DNA from: Microvirga lenta | GTDB taxonomy: Bacteria > Pseudomonadota > Alphaproteobacteria > Rhizobiales > Beijerinckiaceae | Assembly: GCF_020532555.1 (NCBI RefSeq) | Contig: NZ_JAJBBR010000005.1 | Coordinates: forward strand, 372,001-436,000 | DNA length: 64,000 bases | Direction: 5' to 3' | Part shown: piece by piece, positions 43,737 to 52,746 of the stretch | Numbering within the stretch: position 1 is the stretch's first letter | Layout of the letters: each line of letters starts with the position of its first letter | Notes under the pieces: model-generated | Told to the model about the DNA's origin: nothing | Databases searched by the model: none | What the model saw: only the letters and a program-made list of their open reading frames with translations | Program-made: the position numbers and the translations under genes

Positions 43737-45107
43737 TCAGATGATCTCGAAATAGCGGGCGAGCTGCCAGTCGGTGATGGCCTTGCGGGCCTCACGCTCC
43801 TCCCATTCGCGCGTTGCCGCGTAATGGTCAACGAAAGTATCGCCGAAGAGCTGGCGCGCCGCCTGCGACCCTTTCAGCCGCTCGGCCGCCTCGCCCAGCG
43901 AGCGCGGCAGGGCCCGCTCCGCGGGGTGCTTCACCTCGTAGGCATTGCCCTGGATCGGCTCGCCGGGCTCGATCCTGTTCTCGATGCCCCACAGCCCCGA
44001 GCCGATGGCGGCCGCGAGCGCGATATAGGGGTTGATGTCGGCCGCGGCGACCCGGTACTCGACCCGCTGGGATTTCTCGGATCCCGGGATGACGCGCAGC
44101 GCCGTGGTGCGGTTCTCCACGCCCCAGGCCGCGTCCGTCGGCGCCCAGAAGCCGGGAATGAGCCGGGTGTAGCTGTTCACCGTGCAGGCCACCATGGCGA
44201 GGAGCTCGGGCATCAGCTGCTGCTGGCCGCCCACGAACCAGCGCATGGTGTCCGACATGGAATGCGGCGCATCCGCATCGTAGAAGGCGCCCTTGCCGGT
44301 CTCGATGTCGCGCAGGGATGCATGCAGGTGGCCCGACTGGCCCGGCCAGTCGCGGGACCACTTGGCCATGAACGTCGCCATCCAGCCGCGGCGTTGCGCC
44401 AGGATCTTGGTGAAGGTCTTGAACAGAACCGCCTTGTCCGCCGCCTTCAGGGCGTCGTCGACGCGGATCGCGGCCTCCAGCACGCCCGGTCCGGTCTCCG
44501 TGTGCAGGCCCTCGATCTCGAAATCCATCTTGTTCGCGAGGTCGAGGAGCTCATGGTAGAAGTCGGCGTGAACGCCGGAGCGCAGCACGGAATAGCCGAA
44601 GAAGCCCGGCGTGATGTTCTTGAGGTCCCGGTAGTTCTTCTCGCGCACGGAATGGGGCGTCTCCTCGAAGAGGAAGAACTCGAATTCCGCGGCCGCGGAT
44701 ACGGCGAAGCCCATATCCTCCGCCTTCCTCAGAACCCGCCGCAGCACGCCGCGCGGGCACGCATCCTCCGCATAGCCGTCGAACTCGGACAGGAAGAACG
44801 GCAGATCGTTTTCGAAAGGAATGAGCCGCATGCTCTCGGGCAGCACCCGCACCGGCGCGTCCGGATAGGCGGTGTGCCAGCCTGTCAGCTTCGTGTTGTC
44901 GTAGAGCTGATCGTTCGAGTCCCAGCCCAGCACCACGTCGCAGAAGCCGAAGCCTTTCTCGAGGGCGGATTCGAACTTGTCGCGCGCCATGTACTTGCCG
45001 CGCATGATGCCGTCGACATCGGTGATGCCGACCTTCACGAACGGCAGGTCGCGGCTGCGCACGTAAGCCGCTGCATCGGCGGCCGTCTTGATCTTGGGAG
45101 AATCCAT
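43737..45107 (-). CDS. Glutamine synthetase family gamma-glutamyl ligase
   Basis: 456 residues, GlnA fold but the divergent PuuA/GlnA4-like type. 'AAAEFEFFLFEE' holds metal-binding Glu, 'HTETGPGVLEAAI' and 'GQSGHLHASLRD' ATP and metal ligands, 'FWAPTDAAWGVENRTTALRVI' the substrate arginine, and 'RVEYRVAAADINPYIALAA' the signature end. It ligates glutamate to an amine with ATP. The operon (APC permease of the ethanolamine type, alcohol and aldehyde dehydrogenase) points to ethanolamine or a similar amino alcohol in place of ammonia or putrescine. Confidence 0.88.
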   Translation of the reverse strand: MDSPKIKTAADAAAYVRSRDLPFVKVGITDVDGIMRGKYMARDKFESALEKGFGFCDVVLGWDSNDQLYDNTKLTGWHTAYPDAPVRVLPESMRLIPFENDLPFFLSEFDGYAEDACPRGVLRRVLRKAEDMGFAVSAAAEFEFFLFEETPHSVREKNYRDLKNITPGFFGYSVLRSGVHADFYHELLDLANKMDFEIEGLHTETGPGVLEAAIRVDDALKAADKAVLFKTFTKILAQRRGWMATFMAKWSRDWPGQSGHLHASLRDIETGKGAFYDADAPHSMSDTMRWFVGGQQQLMPELLAMVACTVNSYTRLIPGFWAPTDAAWGVENRTTALRVIPGSEKSQRVEYRVAAADINPYIALAAAIGSGLWGIENRIEPGEPIQGNAYEVKHPAERALPRSLGEAAERLKGSQAARQLFGDTFVDHYAATREWEEREARKAITDWQLARYFEII

Positions 45108-45169
45108 GCGGGGAGAACCTGAAGGTGAGGGAGAAGGGAGCGCGCGACGTGCGCGCTCCCACGATCTTG

Positions 45170-46705
45170 TCAGTAGGACTTGTACTCGCCCCTACCCTTG
45201 GTGAGGGCGAACTCCTCCTCCGGCGAGAGGATGAGCTTGTGGCGCCCGTGGACCAGGAAGTAGGTCATCATGACGGCGTAGTAGATCGCCACGCCCATCA
45301 CGCCAACCCGGAACACCGGATCCGCGAACTGGAAGTAGAGCGTGATCGCCGCGATGATCATGCAGATCGCCGCGCCGGCGACCCCGAACGGGCTCTTGTA
45401 GGGCCGGTGGATCTCGGGGAACTTCCTCTTCAGGACGATGTAGGACATGCCCTGCATGAAGTAGGCGAGCATCGCGCCGGCCACCGCCATGTTGAGCAGC
45501 GTCCCGCCGATCACGTTCGCGCCCGCTTCGGCACCGACCGAGAACCAGATGATCAGCATCACCAGGAGGCCGACCACGGCGCCCGCGATCAGCGCCACGT
45601 GCGGCGTCTTGCGCTCGCCGTGGGTGATGGAGAGGAAGCTCGGGAAGTAGCCCGCCCGCGAGAGCGAGTAGATCTGCCGCCCGAAGGCGAAGATGATGGT
45701 GTGGAACGACGCGATGAGGCCGATCACCGCGATGGCGGCGAGGATCTTCGCGATGTCAGAGCCGAAGAGGGTGCGGAACCCGTCCAGCAGCGGCTCGCCC
45801 GATTTGGCCAGGCCCGCCGCGCCCGGCGCGATGCTCGTGTTCAGGAAGACCACGAGGAAGGCCGAGACGATGAGCGTGAGGATGCCCGCGATGATGCCCT
45901 TCGGCATGTCCCGCTGCGGATCGTGGGATTCCTCCGCCGCCAGGGGCAGCTGCTCGATGGCGAGGAACAGCCATACCGCGAAGGGAAGCGCCGCGAAGAT
46001 GCCGCCGATCCCCATGGGCAGGAACGGCCCGTTTCCTTCGGGCAGCTCGGCGCCGTCGGCCCCGATGTTCAGCGCCCAGCGGGAGAAGTCCAGCTGGCCC
46101 GAGAACAGCACCGAGACGTAGAAGGCCGCGAGCACCGCGAGCGCCATCAGGGTCACCGTCACCGTCACCTTGAACGAGAGTTCGACGCCGACGATGTTGA
46201 GCCCCACGAAGAGCGCATAGCACAGGACCCAGTAGACGGGCTGGAAGGCCGGCGCCGTTTCGAAGATCGCGGAGAGATACGAGCTGATGAAGAACACGAT
46301 CACGGCCGGGGTCAGCACGAACTCGATGTTCTCCGCGATTCCCGTGATGTATCCGGCCCAGGGCCCCATGGAGGTCCGAGCGAAGGAATAGGCGCCGCCC
46401 GTGTGGGGGAGCGCCGGGGACATCTCGGCCAGCGAGAAGGTCAGGCCGAGATACATGATCGCGATGATGATGGTCGCGAAGAACATCGAGCCGAAGCCCT
46501 GCGTCAGGCCGAGATTCCAACCGGAATAATGCCCCGAGATCACCGCCCCGACGCCGAGCGCCCAGAGCGACCAGACGCGGGCGTGACGCTTGAGACGCCG
46601 TGCCTCGAAATAGGTTTGGTCAACGGTGGTGTAGGTGATGCCGGCGACGCTCTGCGTGCCGAGCGGCGGGGCGGGAACGCCCGTACTCTCTTGTCCGACT
46701 GACAT
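45170..46705 (-). CDS. APC-family permease, ethanolamine permease type
   Basis: 511 residues, about twelve membrane helices. The N-terminal 'YFEARRLKRHARVWSLWALGVGAVISGHYSGWN' and 'FSLAEMSPALPHTGGAYSFARTSMGPWAGYITG' resemble ethanolamine permeases of proteobacteria as I recall them. ATG 46705 has GGAGG at 7 bp; the longer frame to 46771 lacks support. It would import ethanolamine or a related amine for the ligase encoded 62 bp downstream. Confidence 0.85.
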   Translation of the reverse strand: MSVGQESTGVPAPPLGTQSVAGITYTTVDQTYFEARRLKRHARVWSLWALGVGAVISGHYSGWNLGLTQGFGSMFFATIIIAIMYLGLTFSLAEMSPALPHTGGAYSFARTSMGPWAGYITGIAENIEFVLTPAVIVFFISSYLSAIFETAPAFQPVYWVLCYALFVGLNIVGVELSFKVTVTVTLMALAVLAAFYVSVLFSGQLDFSRWALNIGADGAELPEGNGPFLPMGIGGIFAALPFAVWLFLAIEQLPLAAEESHDPQRDMPKGIIAGILTLIVSAFLVVFLNTSIAPGAAGLAKSGEPLLDGFRTLFGSDIAKILAAIAVIGLIASFHTIIFAFGRQIYSLSRAGYFPSFLSITHGERKTPHVALIAGAVVGLLVMLIIWFSVGAEAGANVIGGTLLNMAVAGAMLAYFMQGMSYIVLKRKFPEIHRPYKSPFGVAGAAICMIIAAITLYFQFADPVFRVGVMGVAIYYAVMMTYFLVHGRHKLILSPEEEFALTKGRGEYKSY

Positions 46706-46767
46706 AACTCTTCCTCCAAGAATAGTCTGCCTCTGGAGCCATGGCACACCTCGCGCCATGGTCGTCG

Positions 46768-47556
46768 TCACAGCGTCCGCGCCCCCTCCCTCAACAAGGG
46801 TGCAAGACGTCTAGCCCACGCCGCCTGTCCGTCTTCCGTGCGGATCAGGTCGTTGCGGATCTCGATCATCAGGGGCGCGAGTCCGCGCCTCTCCGCATGG
46901 CGTTCGAGGGTGTGGAACACCCGGTCCGCCGGTGAATAGGGTTGGTTCATGCCCAGGATCAGCGCCTCATCCTGCCGGAGACCGGCTTCCACGCTGCGCG
47001 CGAAGCGCTCGTCCCGGTCGAAGATGAGGCCGATTTCCCAGGGCCGCTCGACGTCGCGGTAGGTCGGCGTGAAGGAATGGATCGACACGACCGCCCCCAC
47101 CTGCCCGGCCGCCTTGCGGGCATCGGCGAAAGCATCGACCGCCCCGTGGAAGGCGTCGTAGACCTCCCGGACGCGCCGGGCCCGCTCCGTGGGGTCGAGA
47201 TCGAGATTGCCGGGGATCGTGGTGCGCTCGCTCAGGGTCCAGATGGAATCGGGCGCCGAGGGATCGCGGTTTAGATCCAGCACCAGGCGCGACACGGTCG
47301 CGTGGATCAGCGGGGCGTCGAGGAGCCGGGACAGCTCCCGGGCCACGCCGAGCGCGCCCGGATCCCAGGCGATATGGCTCTCGAGTTCCTCCGGGCCGAG
47401 CCCGAGGCTGCCGTAGCGCGGGGGAAGGCGATTGGACGCGTGTTCGCAGATCAGGAGGAGGGGAGACCGGCCCTGCGCGTTCTCGATGCGAGCCACAGGC
47501 TCCTGAGCCTCGACCTCAGGCTCTGCATCCACGGGCATCCGGCTCGCATGCGCCAT
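46768..47556 (-). CDS. N-formylglutamate amidohydrolase family protein
   Basis: 262 residues. 'LLICEHASNRLP' and 'VSIHSFTPTY' carry the metal-binding residues, and 'LMIEIRNDLI' is the family's C-terminal mark. The family hydrolyses N-formylglutamate in histidine breakdown, but no hut genes are near. As first gene of an operon making gamma-glutamyl amides, it may cleave a gamma-glutamyl product such as gamma-glutamylglycine to recover glutamate; this is inference. The start ATG 47556 leaves 124 bp to the divergent regulator. Confidence 0.87.
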   Translation of the reverse strand: MAHASRMPVDAEPEVEAQEPVARIENAQGRSPLLLICEHASNRLPPRYGSLGLGPEELESHIAWDPGALGVARELSRLLDAPLIHATVSRLVLDLNRDPSAPDSIWTLSERTTIPGNLDLDPTERARRVREVYDAFHGAVDAFADARKAAGQVGAVVSIHSFTPTYRDVERPWEIGLIFDRDERFARSVEAGLRQDEALILGMNQPYSPADRVFHTLERHAERRGLAPLMIEIRNDLIRTEDGQAAWARRLAPLLREGARTL

Positions 47557-47601
47557 GCGGTCCTCCGTTCGCTTGCGGGACGCAAGCCTGTAACCCCTTT
47601 T

Positions 47602-47618
47602 GAACGTTTGATACGTTC
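47602..47618. promoter_or_regulatory. Palindromic operator between the operon and its RpiR-type regulator
   Basis: GAACGT-TTGAT-ACGTTC, extended by one more pair (TGAACGT...ACGTTCA, 47601-47619), lies midway in the divergent promoter region. RpiR-family repressors bind palindromes of this size. Confidence 0.65.
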
Positions 47619-47680
47619 ATTCTTGTTTTTCCGATTCTGAAATTTCTGATACAGCTTTCGCAGGGCGTCAAGGCGGGGCT

Positions 47681-48568
47681 GTGGATCGTTCGGGAATGGG
47701 CAAGTCACGAAGCAACTCTCCCGCCGATCAGCCGAGCCTCGCCGAGCGCATCCGGCACGAGATGGATGCCTTCACGCCGAGCGAGAAGCGCGCCGCCCAT
47801 CTCCTCTTGAGCCACTATCCCTTCGCGGGCCTCGACACGGTGGCGGAATTCGCCGCCCGGGCCGGGATTTCCGCGCCCTCCGTCCTTCGGTTCGTCACCC
47901 GGCTCGGGTTCGGCGGCTTTCCGGACTTCCAGAAGCACCTGCGGGAGGAGCTGGAGGCGCAGCTCCTGTCCCCGCTGGCCAAGGCGAGCCCCTCCGACAA
48001 GGGCCAGGGCGCCCCGGCCCTGTCCTCGTTCGCCGACGCAGTGATCGGAAACCTGCGGGCGACGGTGGAGAACATCGCCCCCGCCGAATTCGACGCGGTC
48101 GTCACTCTGCTCAGTGATTCGCGCCGCCACATCCATTTCACGGGCGGGCGCTTCACCGGAGCGCTGGCGCGCTATGCGGAGAGCCATTTCCGGATCGTGC
48201 GCAGCCACGTGGACTACATCGAGGGGCAGTCGGCCCTCTGGCGCGACCGGATGATCGAGATCGGCCGCAGGGACGTGATCGTGGCCTTCGACATCCGGCG
48301 CTACCAGGAGGACGTGATCGCCCTGTGCGAGACGGCCGCGAAGCAGGGCGCGACGGTGGTCCTGCTGACGGATCCGTGGCTGTCGCCCATCGCCCGCGTG
48401 GCGCGGCACGTGCTGCCCGCCCATGTGGTCGCGCCGTCGAACTGGGATTCCTCGGCAGGCCTTCTCCTGCTGACCGAGGCCGTCGTCGCCGCCGTCACGA
48501 AGCGCCTGTGGGAGACGGCGAAGCCCCGCATGGAGGCCGTCGAGCGCCTGCGCAACGAGAAGGCCTGA
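47681..48568 (+). CDS. MurR/RpiR family transcriptional regulator
   Basis: 295 residues. N-terminal HTH of the RpiR type ('MDAFTPSEKRAAHLLLSHYPFAGLDTVAEFAARAGISAPSVLRFVTRLGFGGFPDFQKHLREEL', about 25-90) and a C-terminal SIS domain (about 125-265) that usually binds phosphosugars but in this branch may bind other ligands. GTG 47681 (AAGGCGGGG upstream) or ATG 47696 are possible starts. It probably controls the divergent amine-catabolic operon through the palindrome at 47602. Confidence 0.88.
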   Translation: MDRSGMGKSRSNSPADQPSLAERIRHEMDAFTPSEKRAAHLLLSHYPFAGLDTVAEFAARAGISAPSVLRFVTRLGFGGFPDFQKHLREELEAQLLSPLAKASPSDKGQGAPALSSFADAVIGNLRATVENIAPAEFDAVVTLLSDSRRHIHFTGGRFTGALARYAESHFRIVRSHVDYIEGQSALWRDRMIEIGRRDVIVAFDIRRYQEDVIALCETAAKQGATVVLLTDPWLSPIARVARHVLPAHVVAPSNWDSSAGLLLLTEAVVAAVTKRLWETAKPRMEAVERLRNEKA

Positions 48569-48571
48569 GCC

Positions 48572-49621
48572 CTACCGCGCCTTCGGCGTGCCGCCCTTCT
48601 GCAGCCAGGAGATCACGAAGGGCAGGACGAGGCCGATGCCGAGGAAGCGGACGAGGTGGTGGATGCCGACGTAAAGCGGATCGAGCCCCAGGACGAGAGC
48701 CAGCACCGTCATGGCTTCGAGCCCTCCCGGCGCGAAGGCCACGAGGCTGTCGGCGAAGCTCACGCCCGCGAGCAGGGCGGCGAGCGCGGCGAAGAGCGTC
48801 GCGACGGCCATGCCGACTAGGAAGGAGCCGAGCGCCGCCGTCAGCGCCCGCCGCAGGGTCGAGCGCTGGATGGTGCGGAAGCGCTCGGCGATGAAGATGC
48901 CGATGAGCACTAGGCCTCCCGTCGCGATCACCGGGGGAATGACCCCCGTCACCGCCTCCGTGGCGTGGCTCAGGGTGCTCACGACCGTGGCGCCCAGCAG
49001 CACCGGCGCGGCAACCTTCAGGACCTTGAACACCGCCCCCAGGGCGAGGCCTCCGAACAGGACCGCAGCCATGCCGGCAGGCGACGCGACCGGCTGCCCC
49101 TCGCCGATCAGGGCGCCGATATTCTCTCCTCCTCCGGTGAAGACGACGAGGCTCGGCAGCAGCGCAATCAGCACGAAGAGACGCAGGTTCTGCGCAATGG
49201 CGATGGAGGCCACGTCGGCCTTGCGGTCGGCCGCGACCGCAAGCACCGTCGAGAGCGCACCCGGAACGGAGGCAAGCACCGCATCCGCCCGGCGCCAGCC
49301 GGAGACCCGGGTCAGCCAGAGCGTGGAGGCGGCGCAGATCGCAAAGACGGCGACGACCAGCAGGACGAGGCTGCCCGGATAGCGCCCCATGGCGGCGATC
49401 GCTGCCGGCGTGACCGCAGCCCCCATGGCGGCGCCCGAGACCAGCATGGCCGCATCGGCCAGGGCGCGGGGCATGGAGACGGCCCAGCCGGTCAGCCCCC
49501 AGAGCGTGGTCGCGACCGCGGCGCCCGACAGCCATGCGGCCGGAACCCCGAGCCAGTGGAGGGCCAGACCGCCGAGGCAGGCAACGAGGATCTGGGCGAG
49601 GTGAGCGAGGATGAGACGCAT
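48572..49621 (-). CDS. AbrB family membrane protein
   Basis: 349 residues and about ten membrane helices with an internal duplication: each half contains a G-rich pattern ('WLSGAAVATTLWG...LVSGAAMGAAVTP' and 'PVIATGGLVLIGIFIAERF'). The motif 'VLASVPGALSTVLAVAADRKADVASIAIAQNLRLFVL' is typical of the AbrB/DUF-type permease family, sometimes mislabelled ammonia monooxygenase. 'FAPGGLEAMTVLALVLGLDPLYVGIHHLVRFLGIGLVLP' ends it. The transported solute is unknown. ATG 49621 is the natural start. It converges with the regulator gene. Confidence 0.82.
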   Translation of the reverse strand: MRLILAHLAQILVACLGGLALHWLGVPAAWLSGAAVATTLWGLTGWAVSMPRALADAAMLVSGAAMGAAVTPAAIAAMGRYPGSLVLLVVAVFAICAASTLWLTRVSGWRRADAVLASVPGALSTVLAVAADRKADVASIAIAQNLRLFVLIALLPSLVVFTGGGENIGALIGEGQPVASPAGMAAVLFGGLALGAVFKVLKVAAPVLLGATVVSTLSHATEAVTGVIPPVIATGGLVLIGIFIAERFRTIQRSTLRRALTAALGSFLVGMAVATLFAALAALLAGVSFADSLVAFAPGGLEAMTVLALVLGLDPLYVGIHHLVRFLGIGLVLPFVISWLQKGGTPKAR

Positions 49622-49860
49622 GATGGCAACTGAGCAGGGCCGAAAGCCGCGAACGGTTGGGCGGTCCGGCCCATCGCCCACAGGTCTCGAGATCGTTCCG
49701 ACCGCTCCAGCATGATCGAGCCCGCTTTGCATGACGCTCCCTCTGCACGGCGGGAGCTTCACGTCGGGATCGCCGAACGGTCAATCTTGAATCAAGATAT
49801 CAACCTATGGCCCCTTCCCTCGACCCGGGGTCGGGGGAAGAAGCCCGCGGCTGGCACCGC

Positions 49861-51063
49861 TTACGCCACCAGCTTCGGCAGAGCGGCCGAGATGCGGCGG
49901 ACGGCCTCCTCCAGATCCTCGGCCTTGCGGGCGTAGCACAGCCGAAGGTATCCCTCCCCGGCCTCGCCGAAGGCGGAGCCCGGCGCGAGGCCCACATTGG
50001 CCTCGTCGATGAGCCGGAAGGCGAGCTCCTTCGAGTTCGTCGCGCCGCGGATCTTGAAGAAGGCATAGAAGGCCCCGCTCGGCGGCGGCAGCTCCACGAG
50101 CCCGGTCTCCGCCAGGCGGTCCACGATGTCCCGCCCCGCCCGCGCGTTCTCGATCTGGTAGGCCAGGAAATCCTCGCCCTGCTCGATGGCGGCGACGCCG
50201 GCGCGCTGGATGAAGACCGGGGTTCCGGAGGTCTGATACTGGACCAGGTTCTCGATGATCTGGCCGAGGGCCGGCGAGGCTTCGAGCCAGCCCAGGCGCC
50301 AGCCGGTCATGGCCCAGTTCTTCGAGAAGGTCTGCACGAAGAGGATGCGGTCCTCCTCCGTCATCACGTCCCGGAAGGAGGGCGTGCGCCCGTCCACCGT
50401 CAGGGCCGGATCGTAGACGAAGCGGCTGTAGATCTCGTCGGCGATGATCCAGAGCCCGTGCCGGCGGGCGATGTCGAGCACGGTCCGCAGGTCGTCGTGG
50501 CTCGCGGTCCAGCCCGTCGGGTTGGCCGGCGAATTGATGACGATGACCCGGGTGTTGGGCGTGATGGCCTTCTCGAGCCGCTCGAAGTCGAGGCTCCAGC
50601 CGTGCTCGTCGATGTTCATCGGAACGCCGACCGGACGGGCGCCGGCGATCGTGATCGCACCCGCGAAGTTGGGCCAGGCCGGGGTCGGAATCAGCACCTC
50701 GTCGCCGGTTCCGGTGAGCATGCGGATGGCGATCTGGATCGCCGGCATGCCGCCGGAGGTGACGAAGAAGCGCTCGGGATCGAAGGGCTTGCGGTAGACC
50801 CGCTCGTGGTACCGGGCGATGGCCTGGCGCAGATCCGGGATGCCGCGCTGATAGGTGTAGAAGGTCTCACCGGCCGCAAGCGAGCGCGTGGCCGCATCGC
50901 AGATGAAGGACGGGGTCGGCAGGTGGCCCTCCCCGACCCAGAGCGGAATGATGCCCTCGCGGTTGCGGCCGTAATTCGCCACATCGACGATCCCGCTCGT
51001 CGGGGCCTGCTCGGCCTCCGGGCGAAGGTTCAGAAGGGACGGGATCGAAACGGATGCGTTCAT
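49861..51063 (-). CDS. Pyridoxal-phosphate aminotransferase (class I/II)
   Basis: 400 residues. The PLP lysine is in 'VQTFSKNWAMTGWRLGW', the pyridine-binding Asp in 'WIIADEIYSRFVYD', and 'NSPANPTGW' and 'GYLRLCYARK' supply other conserved contacts. It transfers an amino group from an amino acid to a 2-oxo acid; the family covers aspartate, aromatic and alanine aminotransferases and the substrate cannot be fixed here. ATG 51063 has GAGGA eight bases upstream. Monocistronic by spacing. Confidence 0.9.
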   Translation of the reverse strand: MNASVSIPSLLNLRPEAEQAPTSGIVDVANYGRNREGIIPLWVGEGHLPTPSFICDAATRSLAAGETFYTYQRGIPDLRQAIARYHERVYRKPFDPERFFVTSGGMPAIQIAIRMLTGTGDEVLIPTPAWPNFAGAITIAGARPVGVPMNIDEHGWSLDFERLEKAITPNTRVIVINSPANPTGWTASHDDLRTVLDIARRHGLWIIADEIYSRFVYDPALTVDGRTPSFRDVMTEEDRILFVQTFSKNWAMTGWRLGWLEASPALGQIIENLVQYQTSGTPVFIQRAGVAAIEQGEDFLAYQIENARAGRDIVDRLAETGLVELPPPSGAFYAFFKIRGATNSKELAFRLIDEANVGLAPGSAFGEAGEGYLRLCYARKAEDLEEAVRRISAALPKLVA

Positions 51064-51174
51064 GGAAAATTCCTCAAGCCGGCGAACAGGCATGGCGCGC
51101 CCGCCGGGCCAAGGCAAGCGCTAACCCAGGTTCCATGAAAAGAAACGAAACGACCCATCGAATCCGGTGATGGA

Positions 51175-51609
51175 TCACGCCGTCCGCCCCTGCTTCAGGA
51201 GATCGCGGATCTCGGACAGGAGCTTCACGTCCGCCGGAACCTCCGGGGGCTTGTCGGCGGTTCCGGTCTTGGCGTCCTCGGACCGCCGCAGCCTGTTCAT
51301 GCCCTTCACGACGAGGAACAGGATCCAGGCCACGATGACGAAATTGAGCGTGACGGTGAGAAAGCTGCCCCAGGCGAGGACCGCCCCTTGCGTCTTGGCC
51401 TGCTCCAGCGTCTGGGACGTGACGCCTTCGGCCAGGGGCGTGAAGTAGTTCGAGAAGTCGAGCCCGCCGGTGATCGCCCCGATGATGGGCATGAAGATGT
51501 CGCCGACCAGGGAATCGACGATCTTGCTGAAGGCGGCGCCGATGATGACGCCGATGGCCAGATCGACCACATTGCCGCGCAGGGCGAATTGCTTGAACGC
51601 GTTCAACAT
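51175..51609 (-). CDS. mscL: Large-conductance mechanosensitive channel
   Basis: 144 residues. '[39 protein letters not shown]' is the characteristic N-terminal helix and first membrane segment; the second segment '[23 protein letters not shown]' and the C-terminal bundle helix '[12 protein letters not shown]' follow. It forms a pentamer that opens under membrane tension and relieves osmotic downshock. Length is typical. Confidence 0.96.
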   Translation of the reverse strand: MLNAFKQFALRGNVVDLAIGVIIGAAFSKIVDSLVGDIFMPIIGAITGGLDFSNYFTPLAEGVTSQTLEQAKTQGAVLAWGSFLTVTLNFVIVAWILFLVVKGMNRLRRSEDAKTGTADKPPEVPADVKLLSEIRDLLKQGRTA

Positions 51610-51665
51610 GACCGGACACCTTTTGCTCTTTCGATAAGCGAAAGGTGTCCGGCCGGGATGTTCCG

Positions 51666-52196
51666 TCAAGCTTCGCGGGCGGCCAGCAGGTCCTGCAGGT
51701 CGAGACGGCGGGTGACCATCTGCAGGTGCCCGTCCGGCGATGTCGGCCAGAGATCCCGGGGCCGGTCCCAGTAGAGCTCGACGCCGTTCCCGTCCGGATC
51801 GCGCAGGTAGAGCGCCTCGCTCACCCCGTGGTCGCTCGCCCCGTCGAGGGGGATGCGCGCCTCGGCCAGCCGGGCGAGCGCATCGGCGAGCGCCGCCCGG
51901 GTGGGGTAGAGGATCGCCACGTGGTAGAGGCCGGTGGTGCCGGGAGGCGGCGGGGAGCCGCCCTGGCTCTCCCAGGTGTTCAGGCCGATATGGTGGTGAT
52001 ACCCGCCCGCCGCGACGAAGGCGGCCTGGGTGCCGTAGCGTTGCATCAGCTCGAAGCCGAGCACGCCGCAATAGAACCCGAGGGCCCGGTCGAGATCCGC
52101 GACCTTGAGATGGACGTGCCCGATCCGAACGCCGGGATCGATGGGCCTCGCCGCCGGGGTGACGGGCGGATCCAGGGGAGTGACAGGTGAGGTCAT
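51666..52196 (-). CDS. VOC-family extradiol dioxygenase-like protein (CatE-like)
   Basis: 176 residues. Two beta-alpha-beta-beta-beta modules with metal ligands in '[15 protein letters not shown]', '[10 protein letters not shown]' and '[12 protein letters not shown]' (two His and one Glu). The sequence '[20 protein letters not shown]' and the end match catechol-2,3-dioxygenase CatE-like proteins. It lies 10 bp after a DoxX gene, as catE follows catD in Bacillus. It probably cleaves catechols or detoxifies quinone-derived compounds. Confidence 0.83.
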   Translation of the reverse strand: MTSPVTPLDPPVTPAARPIDPGVRIGHVHLKVADLDRALGFYCGVLGFELMQRYGTQAAFVAAGGYHHHIGLNTWESQGGSPPPPGTTGLYHVAILYPTRAALADALARLAEARIPLDGASDHGVSEALYLRDPDGNGVELYWDRPRDLWPTSPDGHLQMVTRRLDLQDLLAAREA

Positions 52197-52206
52197 GGCT
52201 GTTCCA

Positions 52207-52641
52207 TCAGGCTGAGCGGGCTGCAAGCCGGCCAGGCACTGTCGCCGATCCGCCGCGCAGGGCATAGGCCCCATCGCCCAGAAGGGCCTGGGCCAGAAGG
52301 GCCACGATCCAGAACGCCAGGAATTCCCAGCCGCCGTTGGGATTGGAAAAGAAGAAGCCGGCGGGGCCGTGCACCAGGACGATGGCGCCGACGAGGACCG
52401 GGACGAGGGCCAGCGCGGCCCAGCGGGCATGGAAGCCGACGATGAGCGCGACGCCGCCGACGACCTCGGCGAGGATGGTCAGGTAGGCCAGGGCCGGAGG
52501 CAGGCCGAGGCTGCCGAAGAACTGCGCCGTGCCGGCGGGCGTGAAGACGAAGAGCTTGAGCCCGGCATGGGCCAGGAAGAGGCCGCCGAGCGCGACGCGC
52601 AGGATCAGGGCGGCATAGGGAGCGGTGCGGGTGTCGATCAT
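52207..52641 (-). CDS. DoxX family membrane protein (CatD-like)
   Basis: 144 residues, four membrane helices: 'LILRVALGGLFLAHAGLKLFV', 'ALAYLTILAEVVGGVALIVGF', 'ALALVPVLVGAIVLVHG' and 'EFLAFWIVALLAQALLG'. DoxX proteins are quinone-linked membrane oxidoreductase partners. It is the first gene of a two-gene operon with the dioxygenase and is divergent to a LysR regulator. ATG 52641 gives the family N terminus ('MIDTRTAPYAALILRV'). Confidence 0.85.
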   Translation of the reverse strand: MIDTRTAPYAALILRVALGGLFLAHAGLKLFVFTPAGTAQFFGSLGLPPALAYLTILAEVVGGVALIVGFHARWAALALVPVLVGAIVLVHGPAGFFFSNPNGGWEFLAFWIVALLAQALLGDGAYALRGGSATVPGRLAARSA

Positions 52642-52746
52642 GGAAGATCTCCTGTGTGAGCAATGTCCCGTATTGTGGCCTCCTTCGATCAATGGGATAA
52701 TCCCGCCAATTGGAATATCAATTCACACCCAGGGAGTGAGGCACCC

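Noticed and set aside
42327..45122. 931-codon plus-strand frame
   Set aside because: Runs opposite to aldehyde dehydrogenase and ligase genes that have complete catalytic motifs; a GC-driven shadow.
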